Shown: piece after piece, positions 63,876 to 64,000 of the stretch
Layout: each line of letters opens with the position of its first letter
Position numbering within the stretch: position 1 is the stretch's first letter
NCBI GenBank assembly: GCA_019359675.1
Contig: JAHHGX010000070.1
Span: 62,001 to 126,000, forward strand
Direction: 5' to 3'
Length of the DNA stretch: 64,000 nucleotides
From: Calothrix sp. FI2-JRJ7
GTDB lineage: Bacteria; Cyanobacteriota; Cyanobacteriia; Cyanobacteriales; Nostocaceae
Notes under the pieces: model-generated
What the model saw: only the letters and a program-made list of their open reading frames with translations
What the model was told of the DNA's origin: nothing
The model's database searches: none
Program-made: the position numbers and the translations under genes

Positions 63876-64000
63876 AGAATACAGAAAATTTTACTACTAC
63901 AGTCAAGGAGATAAATTTACTCTTTATAAAGCCAATGCTGTTTATCCTAAAAAGGGGGAGCCAGCTTTACCATTTACAAACCGTGTTGTAATCGAACCAG
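63876..64000 (+). other. Possible start of a partial CDS at the right edge
   Basis: One frame is open from just after a TAA (near 63862) to the window end. It reads YYYSQGDKFTLYKANAVYP and then KKGEPALPFTNRVVIEP, which looks protein-like. No ATG, GTG or TTG precedes it in frame, so it is either a fragment or depends on an unusual start. I cannot name the family. Confidence 0.3.

Noticed and set aside
1-64000. tRNA or rRNA genes
   Set aside because: No segment showed a GTTCGANTC-type T loop with pairing arms or rRNA signatures; none claimed.

Overview
The window looks like a chromosomal stretch of a filamentous, probably heterocyst-forming cyanobacterium (Nostocales; a Rivularia/Calothrix-type genome is my guess). 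The evidence is a set of typically cyanobacterial genes: a fused pantoate ligase/cytidylate kinase, a long RibBA, a DUF3318 protein, an NdbB-type NDH-2, and the ctaB-ctaA/ctaC-ctaD-ctaE cytochrome oxidase locus. Genes are A+T-leaning, intergenic spaces are long, and several families of short palindromic repeats recur. The palindrome GGCGCC occurs roughly 95 times by eye against about 4 expected, whereas the usual cyanobacterial HIP1 octamer GCGATCGC was seen only twice.

Layout. 1-3.9 kb: a minus-strand operon with an AurF-like diiron oxygenase (cut by the left edge), a second ferritin-like diiron protein, a Rieske oxygenase and an unknown protein. This is the best candidate for an uncharacterised pathway. 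4-13 kb: rsmE, a TPR protein, an Ala/Lys-rich protein, a lipase, a VOC protein, a BadF-type sugar kinase, a kinase fragment, glutaminase and an RlpA-like protein. 13-20.9 kb: panC-cmk, a protein with an acidic tail, a PIN/STAS-like (DUF4325) pair, cinA, a WecA-like transferase and glyA. 21-30 kb: envelope polysaccharide genes (WcaI-like glycosyltransferase, STAS-sugar transferase fusion), queE, a DUF3318 protein, uvrC and a small zinc protein. 30-33 kb: a lipoprotein, a protein with nearly perfect 78-bp tandem repeats, and an IS200/IS605 element whose right end supplies that gene's stop codon; tnpB is open and tnpA is broken. 33-41 kb: mdh, a HAD hydrolase, a DUF4058 protein, ndbB, an acetyltransferase, a repeat-rich spacer and a lipoprotein combining phospholipase D, EF-hand and helix-hairpin-helix parts. 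41-47 kb: heme A synthesis (ctaB, ctaA) divergent from aa3 oxidase (ctaCDE), with a possible short leader ORF between. 47-50.4 kb: a decay zone with a ParA-like gene broken by one stop, its frameshifted partner, a histidine kinase remnant and a lone recombinase domain. 50.5-64 kb: sbcC, a degenerate amidase, dnaG, a PIG-V-like mannosyltransferase, ilvD, ribBA and argC.

Three themes link the regions. First, short repeats and an IS end often lie across gene ends, so several predicted N- or C-termini are repeat-encoded. Second, ilvD has clearly higher G+C than its neighbours and is bracketed by perfect 29-bp inverted repeats, suggesting a xenologue. Third, catalytic residues are missing in otherwise well-preserved proteins (amidase, possibly the AurF-like oxygenase). 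Family names are from motif recognition by eye; no database search was run.
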